In this document: piece after piece, positions 63,051 through 64,000 of the stretch
How positions within the stretch are numbered: the first letter of the stretch is position 1
Layout of the letters: each line of letters starts with the position of its first letter
Origin: Neisseriaceae bacterium
GTDB taxonomy: Bacteria > Pseudomonadota > Gammaproteobacteria > Burkholderiales > Chromobacteriaceae
DNA: 64,000 nt
NCBI GenBank assembly: GCA_027489245.1
Contig: JAIYAC010000017.1
Span: forward strand, 1-64,000
Direction: 5' to 3'
Notes under the pieces: model-generated
What the model was told of the DNA's origin: nothing
Databases searched by the model: none
Seen by the model: only the letters and a program-made list of their open reading frames with translations
Position numbers and translations under genes: made by a program

Positions 63051-64000
63051 ATGCAAAGACGACAGTTTCTCGCCGCCCTCGGCGCCGGCCTGCTTACCGT
63101 GCAGCTACCCGGCCTGGCCTACGCCATCGCCCCGGCCGGCTATCAGCGCCTGCTGGTACTGGTAGAGCTGAAAGGCGGCAACGACGGGCTCAATACCGTC
63201 ATCCCCTACAGCAGCCCTGACTACCCCCGGCTGCGGCCAACCCTGGCGATTGCCCGCGAACAGGTACTGCAGCTGGACGAACAACGCGGCCTGCACCCGG
63301 CGCTGGCGCCGCTGCTGCCACTGTGGCAAGCCGGCCAGCTGGCCATCGTGCAGGGCGTGGGCTACCCCGAACCCAACCTGTCACACTTTCGTTCCATCGA
63401 TATCTGGGACACCGCCAGCCACAGTACGCAAACCCTCAGCAGCGGCTGGCTTACCCGCCTGCTGCAGCAGTACCCGGCCGGTGATGCCTTTGCCAGCGAC
63501 GGCCTGATTCTGGGCAGCCAGACACTAGGCCCACTGGCCGGCGGCGCCCGCGCCGTGGTGCTGCGCAACGCGGCCGACTTTGCACGCCAGGCACGGCTGG
63601 CCCAGGCAGCCGCCAGCCAGGGCGGTAGCAGTGCACTGGCGCATGTGCTGAAAGTGGAGGCCGATATCCGCCGCGCCGCCAGCGACATCGGCAAAATGCC
63701 CCCCGCCCGGCAGGCCATGGGCAACGCGCAAGACCCCGGCCGCATCCCGGACGCACCAGGCAACTTTGGCCGTGCCGTGCATACCCTGCTGGAAACGCTG
63801 GCTGGCGGCAGCCAGGTGGTGGTGGCACGGCTCACGCTGACCGGCTTTGACACCCACGCCGGGCAAGCAGGCACCCAGCAGCGGCTGCTGGGCGAGCTGG
63901 CCGAAGGGTTGGCCGCGCTGCAGGCAGGGTTGGCCGCACAGGGGCGCTGGGACGATACGCTGGTGATGAGCTATGCCGAGTTTGGCCGCCGCCCGCGTGA
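63051..64000 (+). CDS. DUF1501 protein, cut by the window end
   Basis: The frame is open from ATG 63051 to the end of the window (316 codons, no stop). It begins MQRRQFLAALGAGLLTVQLPG, a twin-arginine type signal, then the DUF1501 pattern LLVLVELKGGNDGLNTVIPY, HPALAPLLPLWQAGQLAIVQGVGYPEPNLSHFRSIDIWDTA, and LTGFDTHAGQAGTQQRLL, which resembles the metal-site layout of alkaline phosphatase/sulfatase superfamily proteins. The terminal segment YAEFGRR is also conserved. Together with the DUF1800 gene it forms a two-gene exported unit of unknown function. AAGGAC precedes the start. Confidence 0.93.
   Translation, partial: MQRRQFLAALGAGLLTVQLPGLAYAIAPAGYQRLLVLVELKGGNDGLNTVIPYSSPDYPRLRPTLAIAREQVLQLDEQRGLHPALAPLLPLWQAGQLAIVQGVGYPEPNLSHFRSIDIWDTASHSTQTLSSGWLTRLLQQYPAGDAFASDGLILGSQTLGPLAGGARAVVLRNAADFARQARLAQAAASQGGSSALAHVLKVEADIRRAASDIGKMPPARQAMGNAQDPGRIPDAPGNFGRAVHTLLETLAGGSQVVVARLTLTGFDTHAGQAGTQQRLLGELAEGLAALQAGLAAQGRWDDTLVMSYAEFGRRPR

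Overview
The window is a 64 kb stretch of ordinary GC-rich (roughly 60-65% by eye) chromosome. Gene content and protein style point to a betaproteobacterium of the Neisseriales, most likely Chromobacteriaceae (Vogesella, Chromobacterium or a relative). Supporting signs are the Neisseria-like DnaE N-terminus, small PHA-granule genes, a TRAP dicarboxylate system beside a malic enzyme, and hemP-hmuRSTUV. There are no insertion sequences, prophage, integrase or CRISPR array, and nothing looks like a recent island.

Layout. 1-4.1 kb: nadB converging on a DctS/DctB-like sensor kinase. 4.3-9.7 kb: dctPQM C4-dicarboxylate TRAP transporter and malic enzyme maeB. 9.8-15.2 kb: small PhaM-like protein, ECF sigma factor with a small membrane protein, dnaE, DUF486 protein. 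15.3-22.8 kb: SulP transporter, PPK2, glnS, ushA-like nucleotidase, dienelactone hydrolase. 22.9-27.5 kb: DUF192 protein, Iap-like M28 peptidase, PH-domain protein, TMEM175-like channel, PHB depolymerase and a phasin-like protein. 27.9-28.1 kb: tRNA-Ala, tRNA-Glu, tRNA-Ala. 28.2-31.3 kb: hypothetical gene, ribA, GAF protein, patatin-like protein. 31.3-38.6 kb: a cyclic-di-GMP signalling block (six-PAS kinase, REC-GGDEF-EAL, REC protein, membrane diguanylate cyclase). 38.9-44.1 kb: alr/dadX-dadA with divergent Lrp, a phosphopantetheinyl transferase, and amtB behind a near-perfect sigma-54 promoter. 44.1-52 kb: an exported Sel1-repeat protein and the Fur-boxed hemP-hmuRSTUV heme operon. 52-57.7 kb: map with a ParD-like gene, two chemoreceptors, a YbaK-type deacylase, gmhA. 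57.8-64 kb: thiBPQ behind a TPP riboswitch, then a DUF1800/DUF1501 pair cut by the window end.

The most unusual signal is not a gene. The 11-mer GGTTGGCCGCA (or its complement) occurs exactly about 31 times by hand count, and its 9-base core GTTGGCCGC about 60 times, against well under one expected by chance for the 11-mer. It lies on both strands, inside genes in different reading frames, and repeatedly as closely spaced inverted pairs just after stop codons, where it forms hairpins. This is how the DNA uptake sequences of Neisseriaceae and Pasteurellaceae behave, but the word is unrelated to the Neisseria GCCGTCTGAA family. I propose it as an uncharacterised uptake-sequence-like element of this lineage.

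Functional themes are dicarboxylate uptake feeding malic enzyme, alanine catabolism (Lrp, DadA, DadX), PHA granule turnover, iron acquisition from heme, thiamine salvage, nitrogen-controlled ammonium uptake, and cyclic-di-GMP signalling and chemotaxis. Coordinates of most genes are secure. Starts were moved to the best ribosome-binding site or family length where the longest frame was implausible.
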